From CAIWHR01 sp963741355 (GTDB taxonomy: Bacteria; Pseudomonadota; Gammaproteobacteria; Burkholderiales; Casimicrobiaceae), in the NCBI GenBank assembly GCA_963741355.1, contig CAVUIG010000029.1, forward strand, positions 1 through 64,000: a DNA stretch of 64,000 nucleotides, read 5' to 3'. The notes under the pieces were generated by a model. That model was not told the origin of the DNA. It was given only the letters and a program-made list of their open reading frames with translations, and searched no databases. Shown here in pieces: positions 18,463-30,812 of this stretch; the stretch's first letter is position 1; each line of letters begins with the position of its first letter. A program made the position numbers and the translations under genes.

Positions 18463-21209
18463 ACGGCCGCGTCCCACGCGCGGCGAACCTCCGCCAGCAC
18501 GCGCTCGACCGGCAGCCCGTGCAGGCACGCGTGCTTCGGCGCGTCGTACGTCTGTCCCGGCGGCGTGATGCACGGCCCGCGCGGCGTCCGCGACAGCTTC
18601 GGATCCTCGCGGAAGCACGGCTGGCATGGCAAGCCGATGCTGATGTTGACGTTGTGCGGATAGCCGGCGGCGCTCGCCTGCGTCGATCCCCAGACGATCA
18701 CGCCGCGCGTGCGCGACAGCGCGCCGTCGTTGCCGCGCCAGCGATAGTGCGTGAGGTGGTTGGCGAACGAATCGACGCCGATGTGCAGCGTGGCATTGGC
18801 CACGAGCGCCACGGCCGTCGACAGCGGGGTGCCGAGAAAATCGTGGCGAGCGCCGGCGATCGGCGGCTCGTCCGCCGTGCCGAGCTGGAACACCGGGATG
18901 TCGGCGCACGCGCCGAGCAGCGCTTCCCAGCGTGCGCGCGGCCAGTTCTTGTAGACCGACCAGCCCGCCTGCGCTTGCAGCGTCGCATAGTGTGCGGGCA
19001 AGCCCGCGGGACGCGCCGGGCGCGGCAGCGTGAGCTCGGACAGCGCGTCCGACGGCAGACCCATTTCCGCGGCGAAGTACTGCAACAGGTGCCGGCGCAT
19101 CGGGCGTTCCGGATAGCCTTCATGCAGCGGATAGCCGATCAGGTTGATCGCCCGCGCGTAGCGCTCCGCGCGCGCCGGATAGTCGGCCGCATCGGCGACG
19201 ACGTCGACGCCCGCCGCGTGCATGACGTCCGCCAGCGCGGCCCCGAGCGCCGGCGCGCAGAAATAATGGATCGCGTGCCCGGGGTGCGCGGCGCGCAGCG
19301 CGGGAACGCAGTTGAGCGTCATCAATATGTCGCCGATCGCGCCGGGCCGGTGCAGCGCGATGGCGGGTCCGGTATCCGGTTTGACCGCCGCCTCGAGCCG
19401 GCGCACCCGCGCGTCCCACTCGGCGTCGGCCGTCCCGATCCGCTCGCTGGCCCGCCGCGCCCAGGCCAGCGCCTGCGCGAGATCACCCCCGTGTTCGTGG
19501 CACCACGAGATGAGCCGCGGCGGCTGGTCCGTGTACTTGTTGGTCTCGCGCCACAACTGCGTCGGCGGCACCGGCGCGTCGGCCGCCTGCAGCGCGTAGC
19601 CGATCGCATGCGCGTATCGGCGCTGGTCGTACGCGAGGTACGCGAGCTCCATCCAGAACTCCGCCCAGCCCGGCTCGCGGCTCGCTGCCTCGAGCAACGT
19701 CTTCTCGGCCGCCGCGACGTCGCCGAGCGCGCGCTCGCAGCGCGCGCGGTACAGGTACGCGAACAGCCATTCGTCGCGAAATCCCTCGCCCATCGCGATC
19801 CTGCGCGCGAACATGTCGGCGGCTTCGCGCCAGCGCCCGCCGTCGCGATGCGTGGTGGCCAGGTAGAACGCCGTGCGCGGCGTCGGCTGTTCGGCGAACT
19901 CCTCGGCCAGGATCCGCAGGTTCCGCTGGTTCGACGACTCGCCGGCGCCGGGCGCCGCATCGTGCCGGATCACGCTGTCCGTCAGGTCCAGCGACCGATG
20001 GCCGCCGATCGTCGGGTACTCGTGGCAGCGGCCCTCGAACCGGATGCCGCGACCGGCACGCCACAGCCGGTGATGCGTCCAGCGCTGGCCGCCGCTTTCG
20101 ATCTGCACGCCGAACACGTCGTACTCGCCCCAGTACAGCGCGCGGCGCAGATTGGCCGGCGTCAGCAGCTCGTCGTCGGCGTCCATCCACAGCACGAAGT
20201 CCGCGCCGCGCCGCTCGATTTCGTCGACGAACACGTTGCGCGCCTTGCCGAAGTCCCACAGCTTCCAGTCGCCGGTCGCGTCCTGCCGCGATGCGCCGGT
20301 GTAGACCTGCGTGAACACGGGAAGCCCGCTGGCCGCGGCCACCGCCAGCGTCGCATCGGTCGAGCCGGTGTCGACGATCACGGCGGCGTCGACGACGCCG
20401 GCCAGCGACGCGAGGCAGCGCGGCAGGTCGCGCTCCTCGTTCTTGACGATCAGCCCGGCGTAGACGAACGGCTTGCGCGTCAGCGGGCGCAGCACGACGT
20501 CGCGCTGTCCCGCACCCGCCATCGGCGCGGTCGACTCGATGTCGAACAGGTCGCCGCCCTGCACGCACAACTCGAGCAGGCTCGGCAGCGCGTGGAAATA
20601 CGGATGGATCGTGAAATGGCCGGGCGTGAGGTCGCGCTCGAAGCCGGCGACGCCGTGATCGGGCAGGCGGACGAACACGCGCCCATCGTCGGCGACGAGC
20701 CGCCGCAGCTTCGCGAGCGCCGCCAGCGGGTCGTACATGTGCTCGAACACGTGGACCATCGTGATCAGCGCGAAACGCTCGGTCGCGGTCCACTCGCGGA
20801 TCTGCGCATCGGTGATGGCCTCGAAATCGGCCATCAGCATCGGCACGCCGAGCGCCCGCGAGTAGTCGGGCACGACCTCGATGTTGTCCATGCCGAACGC
20901 TTCGCAGCCGAGCTCGCGCAGGCAATGCGCGAGGTACGGATACTTGGAGCCGACGTCGAGCGTGCGCGCCGGTGCGCCGCGCAGCACCGTCGCGAACAGG
21001 TGTTCCGCGAGCGCGCGGTTGACCGCCTGGTCGTGCGCGGACATCAGGTGCCCGGCGAATCCGCCGGCGGCGTCCTTCTCGTGCGCCGCCTCGTACACCT
21101 TCGGCGGCAGCGGCGACTGGAACCACGCGTCGCAGTTCGGACACGTCCAGTACGGTGTGCCGCCGAAACGCTGATGCGCGGGCGTCGCGCAGATCGGGCA
21201 GTCCGGCAT
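18423..21209 (-). CDS. Four-part fusion: methyltransferase, glycosyltransferase 2, TPR, heptosyltransferase-like (GT9)
   Basis: A single intact 928-residue frame. Residues 1-30 carry two CxxC pairs (CPICATPAHQR then WTCPNCDAW), a small zinc ribbon. Residues 80-215 resemble a SAM methyltransferase (ARTLDVGSKYPYLAHCLREL, ITMVHVFEHMYDPLAAL). Residues 245-350 are a GT2 domain (YAGLIVKNEERDLPRCLASL, VDTGSTD, WMDADDELL). TPR-like helices span about 420-600. From about 615 on, PGAIGDILMTLNCVPALRAA and HIGVDSFANHLTHY resemble GT9/ADP-heptose transferases. It probably builds or decorates a surface glycan or glycoprotein. The gene converges on, and overlaps by 40 bp, the LodB-like gene. Confidence 0.85.
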   Translation of the reverse strand: MPDCPICATPAHQRFGGTPYWTCPNCDAWFQSPLPPKVYEAAHEKDAAGGFAGHLMSAHDQAVNRALAEHLFATVLRGAPARTLDVGSKYPYLAHCLRELGCEAFGMDNIEVVPDYSRALGVPMLMADFEAITDAQIREWTATERFALITMVHVFEHMYDPLAALAKLRRLVADDGRVFVRLPDHGVAGFERDLTPGHFTIHPYFHALPSLLELCVQGGDLFDIESTAPMAGAGQRDVVLRPLTRKPFVYAGLIVKNEERDLPRCLASLAGVVDAAVIVDTGSTDATLAVAAASGLPVFTQVYTGASRQDATGDWKLWDFGKARNVFVDEIERRGADFVLWMDADDELLTPANLRRALYWGEYDVFGVQIESGGQRWTHHRLWRAGRGIRFEGRCHEYPTIGGHRSLDLTDSVIRHDAAPGAGESSNQRNLRILAEEFAEQPTPRTAFYLATTHRDGGRWREAADMFARRIAMGEGFRDEWLFAYLYRARCERALGDVAAAEKTLLEAASREPGWAEFWMELAYLAYDQRRYAHAIGYALQAADAPVPPTQLWRETNKYTDQPPRLISWCHEHGGDLAQALAWARRASERIGTADAEWDARVRRLEAAVKPDTGPAIALHRPGAIGDILMTLNCVPALRAAHPGHAIHYFCAPALGAALADVMHAAGVDVVADAADYPARAERYARAINLIGYPLHEGYPERPMRRHLLQYFAAEMGLPSDALSELTLPRPARPAGLPAHYATLQAQAGWSVYKNWPRARWEALLGACADIPVFQLGTADEPPIAGARHDFLGTPLSTAVALVANATLHIGVDSFANHLTHYRWRGNDGALSRTRGVIVWGSTQASAAGYPHNVNISIGLPCQPCFREDPKLSRTPRGPCITPPGQTYDAPKHACLHGLPVERVLAEVRRAWDAAVQRPESLASTPAR

Positions 21210-21269
21210 CGCGCGTCGCTACGTCTGCCGCGCGCGGCGCCGGTAGCGCCGGGATCGCCCACGACGGGA

Positions 21270-21491
21270 AACGACTCTCACTCCCTTCGCCACTCCTACG
21301 CCTCCCTGCTGATCGCCAACGGCCTCAATGTCGTCTTCGTCAGCCGCCAACTCGGACACGCGAACCCGACCATCACCCTCAGCACCTACGCCGCACCTCT
21401 GCGCCCGCGCAGACCATCGCACGCGCCGCGCTCGACGCGAGGCTACGTAGCGCTCACGCAGTCCGCCAGGTCACGCGCCTCGCGGTGGTAA
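21270..21491 (+). pseudogene. C-terminal remnant of a tyrosine recombinase (integrase)
   Basis: The frame reads HSLRHSYASLLIANGLNVVF then VSRQLGHANPTITLSTYA, the end of an XerC/phage-type integrase: the HxLR box, the LGH motif with its catalytic His, and the catalytic Tyr of STYA. No upstream catalytic domain or start is present. It overlaps the 3' end of the collagen-like gene on the other strand. It marks a past integration. Confidence 0.75.
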
Positions 21492-23926
21492 CGGCTATTC
21501 GGGATCACGGTGATTTGTCTCGCATTGAACGTCGCGACGCCGGTACCGACGTCGCTTGTACGCGGCGGCGAAGTTGACGGTTTGGCCTATGAAGGTCAGG
21601 ACGGTGATCAGCGCCGTCACACTCGCCCGGACCGGATTGGTCGCCTGTCACTCGAAGCGCATTCGTATCCAAAGCAACGCTGTCGTTCAAGCTGACTGAC
21701 ATGAAAGCGGTGGAAGCGTTGTTGCTTATCGCCGTTTAGCTCGCCCGTCAGAATCGACGAGCACCTTCCCCGAGGCCGGGATGCGCCGTCAACCGATGGC
21801 CCTCCGAGCAGCGGGTCGTAGACCGAGGAACTCGTCGTAATAGTCCCGGTGGCAACGCCCTCGACTGCCGGCTGCCCGCGCCCGGGCCCGTAGCACCCGT
21901 GTGCCCCGCTCGCACCCGTGGTGCCGGTGGCGCCCGTGACACCCGCGCCGCTGTCGCGACACTGGTGGTACCGGCCACACCGGTAGTTCCGGTCGCGCCG
22001 GTCGCGCCTGCGACACCTGCCTGTACCCGTTGCGCCGGTCGTGCCGGCGATACCCGTTGCGCCCGTGTGTTCCCGCGACGCCGGTCGAGCCGGTCGTTCC
22101 GCGACACCGGTCGCGCCGGTCGTTCCCGCGATACCCGTTCGACGCCAGTCGAGCGCGTGTTGCCGGCGATACCCGATTGCGCCGCGCAGTCGTTCCCGCG
22201 ACGCCGGTCGAGCCGGTCGTTCCCGCGTACACCGGTCGCGCCCGTGGTGCCGGCAACACCGGTCGCACCGGTCGTTCCGGCGATACCTGTTGCGCCGGTC
22301 GTTCCAGCAACGCCGGTCGCACCCGTCGTCCCGGCGATACCCGTCGAGCCAGTCGAGCCCGGTCGTTCCGGCGATGCCCGTTGCGCCGGTCGTTCCCGCG
22401 ACACCGGTCGAGCCGGTCGTTCCGTGCCAATCCCGTAGCGCCCGTCGTTCCAGCGATACCCGTTGCGCCAGTCGTTCCAGCAACACCGGTCGCGCCGGTC
22501 GTTCCCGCGACACCAGTCGACCCAGTCGTTCCAGCAACACCTGTTGCGCCCGTGGTTCCCGCGACGCCGGTCGCGCCGGTTGTTCCCGCGACACCAGTCG
22601 AGCCCGTCGTTCCCGCAATACCGGTTGCGCCTGTGGTTCCCGCGACACCGGTCGAGCCGGTCGTTCCCGCGACACCGGTCGTCACGCCGCGTCCGTGGTC
22701 CCGACGGCGCCGGTCGCGCCGGTCAGCTAACCGGCGAACCCATCGCACCCGCGGTCCTTCGGTACCCGTAGCGCCTGTTGGTCGCCGTGTCGAGGTAAAT
22801 CCCGTCGACGCCGAGTCGTTGCCCGGCGGTGCCGGTCGCCATCAGTCTGTTCCCGTCGACACCGGTCGCGCCGGTCGTGCCCGTCGATCCCGGTCGTGCC
22901 GGCGAGCCGGCCGCACCCGTAGCGCCCGTGGTTCCGGCAATACCCGTTGCACCCGTCGTTCCCGCGATACCGGTTGCCCCGGTTGTCCCAGCGATACCCG
23001 TCGCGCCGGTTGTTCCCGCAATGCCGGTCGCACCAGTTGTTCCCGCGATACCGGTCTGCCCGTCGTTCCGGCGATTCCGGTGGTACCCGCGTCGCGCCCG
23101 TCGTGACCCGCGACACCCGTGGTGCCCGCCGTCGCTCCGGTAGCGCCGGTAGCGCCGGTGACGCCCGCGCTGCCAGTCGCGCCCGGCGCGCCGACCAGCG
23201 ACACGGGCGCGCCCCACACGCCGCCCGTCTTCGGGCCGTAGAGGTTGTCCGTCGCGGTGTCGATATAGAAATCGCCGTCGACGCCGAGTCCATTGGCCGG
23301 CGCGCCGATTCCGTTGAGCACCGTGCTCCCGTCGGCGCCGGTGGCGCCGGTGAAGCCCATCGCGCCTGCCGAGCCGGTCGCGCCCGCAGCGCCGGTATTT
23401 CCGGCGAGTCCCGGCGCACCGGTCGAGCCGGTCGCTCCGGTGGATCCGATTGCGCCTGTGGCGCCGGTGGCGCCGGCAATGCCGGTGCCGCCCGCTGATC
23501 CCGTTGCCCCCGTCGCGCCCGTGTCCGCACCTCCGGTCGCACCCACCGAACCGGTCGCACCCGTGGCGCCGATGGCGCCGGTGAAGCCCGCGCCGGTGAC
23601 ACCCGTTGCGCCCATCGCCCCTGTGGCGCCGGTGGCACCCGTTGCGCCGAACGCTCCGGTCGCGCATTGGCCGAGCAGTCCGGTGCCGGGTCTGGAAGCA
23701 CACGAGGCTCGGCTGGACCGGCTGCGGTCGTGAGGAACGGAATCGTGACCTCGCCGTTGGTACCGTTGACGAGCAACCGCAACAGTGCGCCAGTGCTGTC
23801 GCGCACGGCGAAGTTGCCGCCGGGCGGCGTGCGGATCTCGACGTCGGCGGCGCGCAACTGCTGGCCGCTGGCCGCAAGGGCGAATGCCAGTGCCACCGTC
23901 AGCGGCCGTCGTGCGAAGCGATTCAT
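21443..23926 (-). CDS. Collagen-like surface protein with Gly-X-Y repeats, many frameshifts
   Basis: Starts MNRFARRPLTVALAFALAAS with a signal peptide ending near LRAADVEIRTPPGG. After IPFLTTAAGPAEP come long Gly-X-Y repeats (GATGATGATGAMGATGVTG, later GTTGATGIAGTTGSTGVAG), interrupted by a non-repeat segment GVDGDFYIDTATDNLYGPKT and a related copy near 22780. Gly-Ala/Val/Ile-Thr triplets fit a bacterial collagen triple helix. The C-terminus, read through several frames, is a beta-rich head-like domain ending GTGVATFNARQITVIPNS. At least eight shifts occur in the repeats, where errors or slippage are expected. The start codon overlaps the stop of the upstream gene. Confidence 0.8.
21800..23680. 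repeat. Low-complexity triplet-codon repeat array (collagen region)
   Basis: Runs of 9-bp units encoding Gly-X-Thr/Gly-X-Ala on the minus strand recur with small variations. On the plus strand they appear as repeated ccggtcgttcccgcgac and similar words. The repeat is coding, not a CRISPR array: the units are contiguous, without spacers. Confidence 0.85.
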
Positions 23927-24776
23927 GAGCGCGTTCCCCTGGCGCGAGTGCGTCGCGCAATCGTGTCCACTACCGGCGATGACGTGCGGCGGCGCAAGCC
24001 GAGACCCGCGGCGAGCGCGAGCAGCGCTGCAAGCACGCCTTGCATCAGCGTCGACAGCGCAGGCACCGGTTATCTCGCCGGTTGGCGGGAGGGTTCCGAA
24101 CCAGCGGTTCGCGTTGCCGCCCCCGCCTTCGTTCTGCTGACCCGGCGCCAGCCATTGGCCCGTCGCCCACACGTCGGTGACGCCGACGTGGACGATCTGC
24201 TGCGTGCCGGTTGCCGGTCAGGTTGATGAAGGCAACCTGGCCCGGGGTCGAGCTGCGAAACTGGATCGGCTGCGGCGCCGTGCCGGTGATCTCCAGCACG
24301 CCGGTGATCGTCTGCGTGCTGCCGACGGCGAACACGTAGTTCTTGCCGATCGACGAAACGAACCGTGCGTTGGCAAACGACGAGCTGCCCGAGATCGTCG
24401 CGCTGGCAATCGCGCACAAGTCACGGAAACGGACCGTGCCGGTGCCGGCGAGGAATCCGCCGTTGTTCGACCAGTTGCCGCCGAGCTCGATGGCGCCGCT
24501 GCCGCCATCGAGCGCGCCGCCCGGCTGGACCGTGACGTTCCGCGCGTTCAGCACCTGGCCGCTACCGAGCTGCAGCGTTCCGGCAACGATCAGGTCGGTG
24601 CAGCCGAGGTCGAGCGTGCCGCCATTGAGGCTGACGATCGCGTTGGCCGGAACGATGAAATCGGCCGCCGCGAGCGCAGGGTGCAGCAACAGCACGATTG
24701 CCGCGGCGCGCAGTCCATAACAGGCGAAAACCCGAGCGAATTGCCTCGTTGTTTCGATCCCACTCTCCCCATCCAC
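23923..24776 (-). CDS. Exported IPTL/PEP-CTERM-like protein, frameshifted
   Basis: GTG start, with a hydrophobic signal segment LRAAAIVLLLHPALAAADFI. The mature part (ANAIVSLNGGTLDLGCTDLI, VQPGGALDGGSGAIELGGNW) looks like a right-handed beta-helix. Shifts near 24205 and 24060 lead into a C-terminal sorting signal, PVPALSTLMQGVLAALLA followed by LAAGLGLRRR. This is a short motif, a transmembrane helix and an Arg cluster, as in IPTL-CTERM proteins cut by a rhombosortase-like protease. The last codons overlap the collagen-like start (ATGA), so the two are probably coexpressed. Confidence 0.72.
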
Positions 24777-25037
24777 TTCCGCGGCGCGCCCTCGTCCGGA
24801 TCCCAGTGGGTATCGCGCATTTATGTGAGGGTCACGTTAGTTGCATGCTCATCGCTGTCAATTGAACTGCGCACCAAAGTTGCAATAACCACCCCGCGGG
24901 ACCAAACACACGACAGACCGGCGGCATAGGATCAGTCGCGTCGGAGTTGCCCCCATCTTTAAGTTGCGAATCCCGCGGGAATCTGTAACGCTGCCCCGCC
25001 TCGCCGGATCGAATTCCCGCAATTCGCAAGGACCCAT
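24777..25037. other. Divergent intergenic region
   Basis: About 260 bp between the minus-strand surface-protein genes and the plus-strand ABC binding-protein gene. It is somewhat lower in GC than its neighbours. It should hold two promoters, but none was clear enough to call. Confidence 0.4.
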
Positions 25038-26863
25038 ATGCTGCCGCGCTCGATCGTTCGCCGAATGTCGGCCTTCCTCCTTTTCGTCGCAGCACTGCTC
25101 CCGTTGACCGCCCACGCGGCCGATCCCAGCAAGGTCCTGCGCATCTACTCGCCCGACATCACGAGCCTCGATCCGCAACAGGGCACGGATCTCTATTCGA
25201 CGCGCGTCGCCACGGCGATCTTCGAAGCGCTGTACGAATTCGATTACCTCACCGAGCCGGCGAAGGCGATCCCCTGCACTGCCGCCGCGATGCCTGCGAT
25301 CACCGACGGCGGAAAGACGTGGACGATCAAGCTCAAGCCCGGCATCCGCTTCGCCGATGCGCCGGCGTTCAAGGGCAAGCCGCGCGAGTCGACGGAGGAG
25401 GGAGGGGGGGGCTCGTCGCCGAGGACTACGTGTACTCGATCAAGCGCGCGCTCGACCCGAATCTGCTGCGCGGCGGCGACCCCGCGATCGCCGATCTCAT
25501 CGAAGGCATGCGGCCGGTCGTCGATGCCGCGAGCAAGCCGGGCGCGAAAATCGAACTACGACGCTCCGGTCGAGCGGGCTGCGCGCGCTCGATCGCTATA
25601 CGCTGCAGATCCGGCTCACGAGCGCCAACTACACGCTGCAGGAGTGGCTCGCGGGGCTCAACGCGATGGCGGTCGCGCGCGAAGTGGTCGAGGCCGCCGG
25701 CGACGACATCAAGAGCCAGCCGGTCGGCACCGGACCCTACGTGCTCAAGGAATGGAAGCGAGCCACGCGCGTCGTCCTCGAGGCCAATCCGCTCTACCGC
25801 GGCGCTCAAGTTCCCGGAGAGCGCCGAGCCGCGCCACCGCGCCCTCGTCGAGTCGATGCGCGGCAAGAGTCTGCCGCAGATCGGCCGCATCGAAATCAGC
25901 ATCATCGAGGAGTCGCAGGCCGTACCTGCTCGCCTTCCAGCAGGGCGACCTCGACTACATCGAGCTGGGCGGCAGCGACATCGCCACGCGTGCTCGCCGG
26001 TGACGCGCTCAAGCCCGACCTCGTGAAGAAGGGAATCAGCCGAATCCGCTTCAGCGCGCCGCGGATCACGTTCACCTATTTCAACATGAAGGACCCGCTG
26101 GTCGGCGGCTACTCGAACGCGCAGGTCGCGCTGCGCCGCGCCATCGCGATGGGCTACAACGTCGACGAGATGATCAAGCGTGCTGTACGCCGGGCAGGCG
26201 CTCGCCGGCGAACCAGTTGCTGCCGCCGGGCGTCGACGGCCACGACCCGTCGCTGCCGCCGAAGTCCCTCTACGACCCTGCGGCGGCGCGCGCGCTGCTC
26301 GACCGGTTCGGATTCAAGGACCGGGACGGCGACGGCTACCGCGAGACGCCCGAGGGCAAGCCGCTCGTCGTCGTGCGCGGCACGCTGCCCGGGTCGTGGT
26401 ACCGCGAGGTCGACACGCTGTGGAAGAAGAACATGGATGCCATCGGCATCCGGATGGAGGTCGAGCAGCAGACGTTCTCCGAGCTCATCAACCTGAGCCG
26501 CGCCGGCAAGCTGCCGATGTTCAACCTCGGCATCCGCGTCGCTCGAGCCGTCCGGCTACCAGATCCTGCAGATCCTGTGGGGCAAGTCGCCGATCGACAC
26601 CAATTTCTCGCAATTCACGCAATGCCGACTACGACGCCGCGTACGAGCAGTTCCTGCGCACGCCCGCGGGCCCGGCGCGGGTCGCGCTCGCGCGCAAGAT
26701 GTCCGAGATCTCGCAGGCCTACATGCCGATGATGCTGCACACCTTCGGCATCGGCAACACGCTGCTCTATCCCTGGGTGCAGGGCTACTGGCCGTCGCAG
26801 TTCGGGTTCTCGTGGAAGTACCTCGACCTCGACGTCGCGAAGCGCAAGGCAACGGGCAAATAA
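25038..26863 (+). CDS. Peptide/nickel-type ABC substrate-binding protein (SBP family 5), heavily frameshifted
   Basis: Starts MLPRSIVRRMSAFLLFVAAL with a signal peptide ending AHAADPSKV. Then come LRIYSPDITSLDPQQGTDLY, WTIKLKPGIRFADAPAF, LVAEDYVYSIKRALDPNL, PVGTGPYVLKEWKRATRVVL and PAAARALLDRFGFKDRDGDG. These are the ordered landmarks of DppA/OppA-like periplasmic receptors. At least seven shifts occur, for example in the G run at 25400-25407 and near 25560, 25805, 25925, 25990, 26185 and 26540. The product would be about 605 residues. No permease or ATPase genes adjoin it. Confidence 0.8.
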
Positions 26864-26899
26864 TCGGTCGCGGCGCGGGTCGCGCGTTCCAACCGGGCG

Positions 26900-28934
<2,035 letters not shown>

Positions 28935-29214
28935 CGTGGTCGGGAGCAAGAAATGCGTTTCGACGCGCCGAGACCGCAAGCGTCGGCGGCGTAGCAACGT
29001 AACGGACAATCGGACATTCTAGCGCGCGGTGGAGTTCACGCGCCAGTGCTCGTACCGATCCGGCCCCGGACGCGCTGTGGAATTGGCGAGGGACACGCGC
29101 CAGGCCTGACCGATTGCGGACCATGTATTTCTTGGCACGCGGAGGCCCGGGAAATCGCCGCCTCCCGGTCGCGGTACAATTGCACTCTTCCGTCCCTTTC
29201 ACCGGCGAAAACCG

Positions 29215-30432
29215 ATGAACGCGCCTGCCGCTCCCGCCCTCCTCGCGACCGTCGAACTCGCGCCCCGCGATCCCATCCTGGGCGTGACCGAAGCCTTCAA
29301 CGCCGACCCGAATCCGCGCAAGGTCAATCTCGGCGTCGGCGTGTACTGCGACGAAACGGGCAAGATGCCGCTGCTCGAATGCGTGAAGCGGGCCGAGCGC
29401 GAATTGACCGACGCCGCCGCGCCGCGCGGATACCTGCCGATCGACGGCATCGCCGCCTACGACCGCGAAGCACGCGCGCTGCATTTCGGGGCCGACGCCG
29501 ACGTGATACGCGAGAGCCGGGTCGCCACCGTGCAGACGCTGGGCGGCACCGGCGGCCTCAAGGTCGGCGCCGACTTCATCCGCCGCTTCGCGCCGGGCGC
29601 GCAGGTGTGGATCAGCGACCCCAGCTGGGAAAATCACCGCGCCCTGTTCGAAGGCGCCGGGTTCACCGTCAATACCTACCCGTACTACGACGCCGAGACC
29701 CACGGCCTCGACTTCCACGCGATGCTGGCCGCGCTGCTGCACGTTCCCGCCGGCGCGATCGTCGTGCTGCACGCGTGCTGCCACAATCCGACGGGCGTTG
29801 ACCCGAGCCTCGAGCAATGGGAGGAAATCACCGACGCGGTGCGCAAGCGCGGCGCCGTGCCCTTCCTCGACATCGCCTACCAGGGCTTCGGCGACGGCAT
29901 CGACGCCGATGCCACCGTCGTGCGCCGGTTCGCCGCGACGCCCGGCCCGTTGTTCGTCGCGAGCTCGTACTCGAAGAACTTCTCGCTCTACGGCGAGCGC
30001 ATCGGCGCGCTCTCCGTGGTCGGCACCGACAAGGACGAAGCCGCGCGCGTGCTCTCGCAGCTCAAGCGCCTCATTCGCGCGTCCTATTCGACACCGCCGA
30101 CCCACGGCGCGCAGATCGTCGCCACCGTGCTGGGCTCGCCGGAGCTTCGCGCGCTGTGGGAAGCCGAGCTCGCGACGATGCGAAACCGCGTCAAGCTGAT
30201 GCGGGCGCGGCTGGTGGAAACGCTGCACGAGCGCCTGCCCGGCCGCGATTTCCGCTTCATGCTGGCGCAGCGCGGCATGTTCTCGTACTCCGGCCTCACC
30301 AAGGCGCAGGTGCTGCGGCTGCGCGAGGAATTCTCCGTCTACGCGATCGACACCGGGCGCATCTGCGTTGCGGCGCTCAACTCACGCAACGTCGATTACG
30401 TCGCCGGCGCCATTGCGACCGTGCAGGGGTGA
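29215..30432 (+). CDS. tyrB: Aromatic/aspartate aminotransferase (class I)
   Basis: An intact 405-residue PLP enzyme. It shows KVNLGVGVYCDETGKMPLLE, VQTLGGTGGLKVGADFI, HACCHNPTGVDP, DIAYQGFGDG and the cofactor lysine in SSYSKNFSLYGERIG. These match the AspC/TyrB group, which transfers the amino group between aspartate, tyrosine or phenylalanine and 2-oxoglutarate. A TACAAT -10-like hexamer lies at 29174-29179, about 40 bp upstream. The tyrB versus aspC choice is uncertain. Confidence 0.9.
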   Translation: MNAPAAPALLATVELAPRDPILGVTEAFNADPNPRKVNLGVGVYCDETGKMPLLECVKRAERELTDAAAPRGYLPIDGIAAYDREARALHFGADADVIRESRVATVQTLGGTGGLKVGADFIRRFAPGAQVWISDPSWENHRALFEGAGFTVNTYPYYDAETHGLDFHAMLAALLHVPAGAIVVLHACCHNPTGVDPSLEQWEEITDAVRKRGAVPFLDIAYQGFGDGIDADATVVRRFAATPGPLFVASSYSKNFSLYGERIGALSVVGTDKDEAARVLSQLKRLIRASYSTPPTHGAQIVATVLGSPELRALWEAELATMRNRVKLMRARLVETLHERLPGRDFRFMLAQRGMFSYSGLTKAQVLRLREEFSVYAIDTGRICVAALNSRNVDYVAGAIATVQG

Positions 30433-30459
30433 GCGAGACATAAGGCCGCGCGCCGAATT

Positions 30460-30487
30460 TTGACAGCAGCGTGGTTTCCGATATAAT
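30460..30487 (+). promoter_or_regulatory. Sigma70 promoter of the tRNA-Gly/tRNA-Cys unit
   Basis: A perfect -35 TTGACA (30460-30465) and a perfect -10 TATAAT (30482-30487) are separated by 16 bases. The expected transcription start is near 30494, a few bases before tRNA-Gly. Confidence 0.88.
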
Positions 30488-30502
30488 TCAAGGCTGTCCA
30501 GC

Positions 30503-30578
30503 GCGGGAATAGCTCAGTTGGTAGAGCGCAACCTTGCCAAGGTTGAGGTCGGGAGTTCGAGACTCCTTTCCCGCTCCA
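30503..30578 (+). tRNA. tRNA-Gly (GCC)
   Basis: A 76-nt cloverleaf: acceptor GCGGGAA pairs with TTCCCGC, the D-loop is AGCTCAGTTGGTAGAGC, the anticodon loop TTGCCAA gives GCC, and the T-loop is GTTCGAGAC. CCA is encoded at its end. Confidence 0.97.
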
Positions 30579-30662
30579 GTATTTCGAGGGAGAGCCCGTA
30601 GTAGCAAAATGCGCTCTCCCTTTTCGTTTGCCCTGTTGCGCGGTCACGCGCAGCGGCCGCCC

Positions 30663-30736
30663 GGCGGGGTGGCAGAGTGGTCATGCAGCGGCCTGCAAAG
30701 CCGTCTACGCCGGTTCGATTCCGACCCCCGCCTCCA
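30663..30736 (+). tRNA. tRNA-Cys (GCA)
   Basis: A 74-nt cloverleaf: acceptor GGCGGGG pairs with CCCCGCC, the anticodon loop CTGCAAA gives GCA, and the T-loop is GTTCGATTC. CCA is encoded. Its last 44 bases recur exactly at 34753-34796. Confidence 0.96.
30693..30736 (+). repeat. 44-bp direct repeat, copy 1 (3' end of tRNA-Cys)
   Basis: From CTGCAAAGCC in the anticodon arm to the terminal CCA, this is identical to 34753-34796. It could be the attachment site of an integrated element. Confidence 0.85.
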
Positions 30737-30812
30737 AAACCCTTAGCACTACCTGCCGAAATCAATCGGCAGGAACCCTCTTAGGGCTAGCCTCTGGGCG
30801 CAATTTACAAAC

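Noticed and set aside
17850..21491. A 1213-codon open frame on the plus strand opposite the methyltransferase/glycosyltransferase fusion
   Set aside because: It is an Arg/Ala-rich shadow of GC-rich codons. The minus-strand frame has clear domains; only the last about 70 codons (integrase remnant) carry real motifs.
21800..23680. Repeats that at first look like a CRISPR array
   Set aside because: Units are short, contiguous and variable, with no constant spacer length, and translate as Gly-X-Y triplets.
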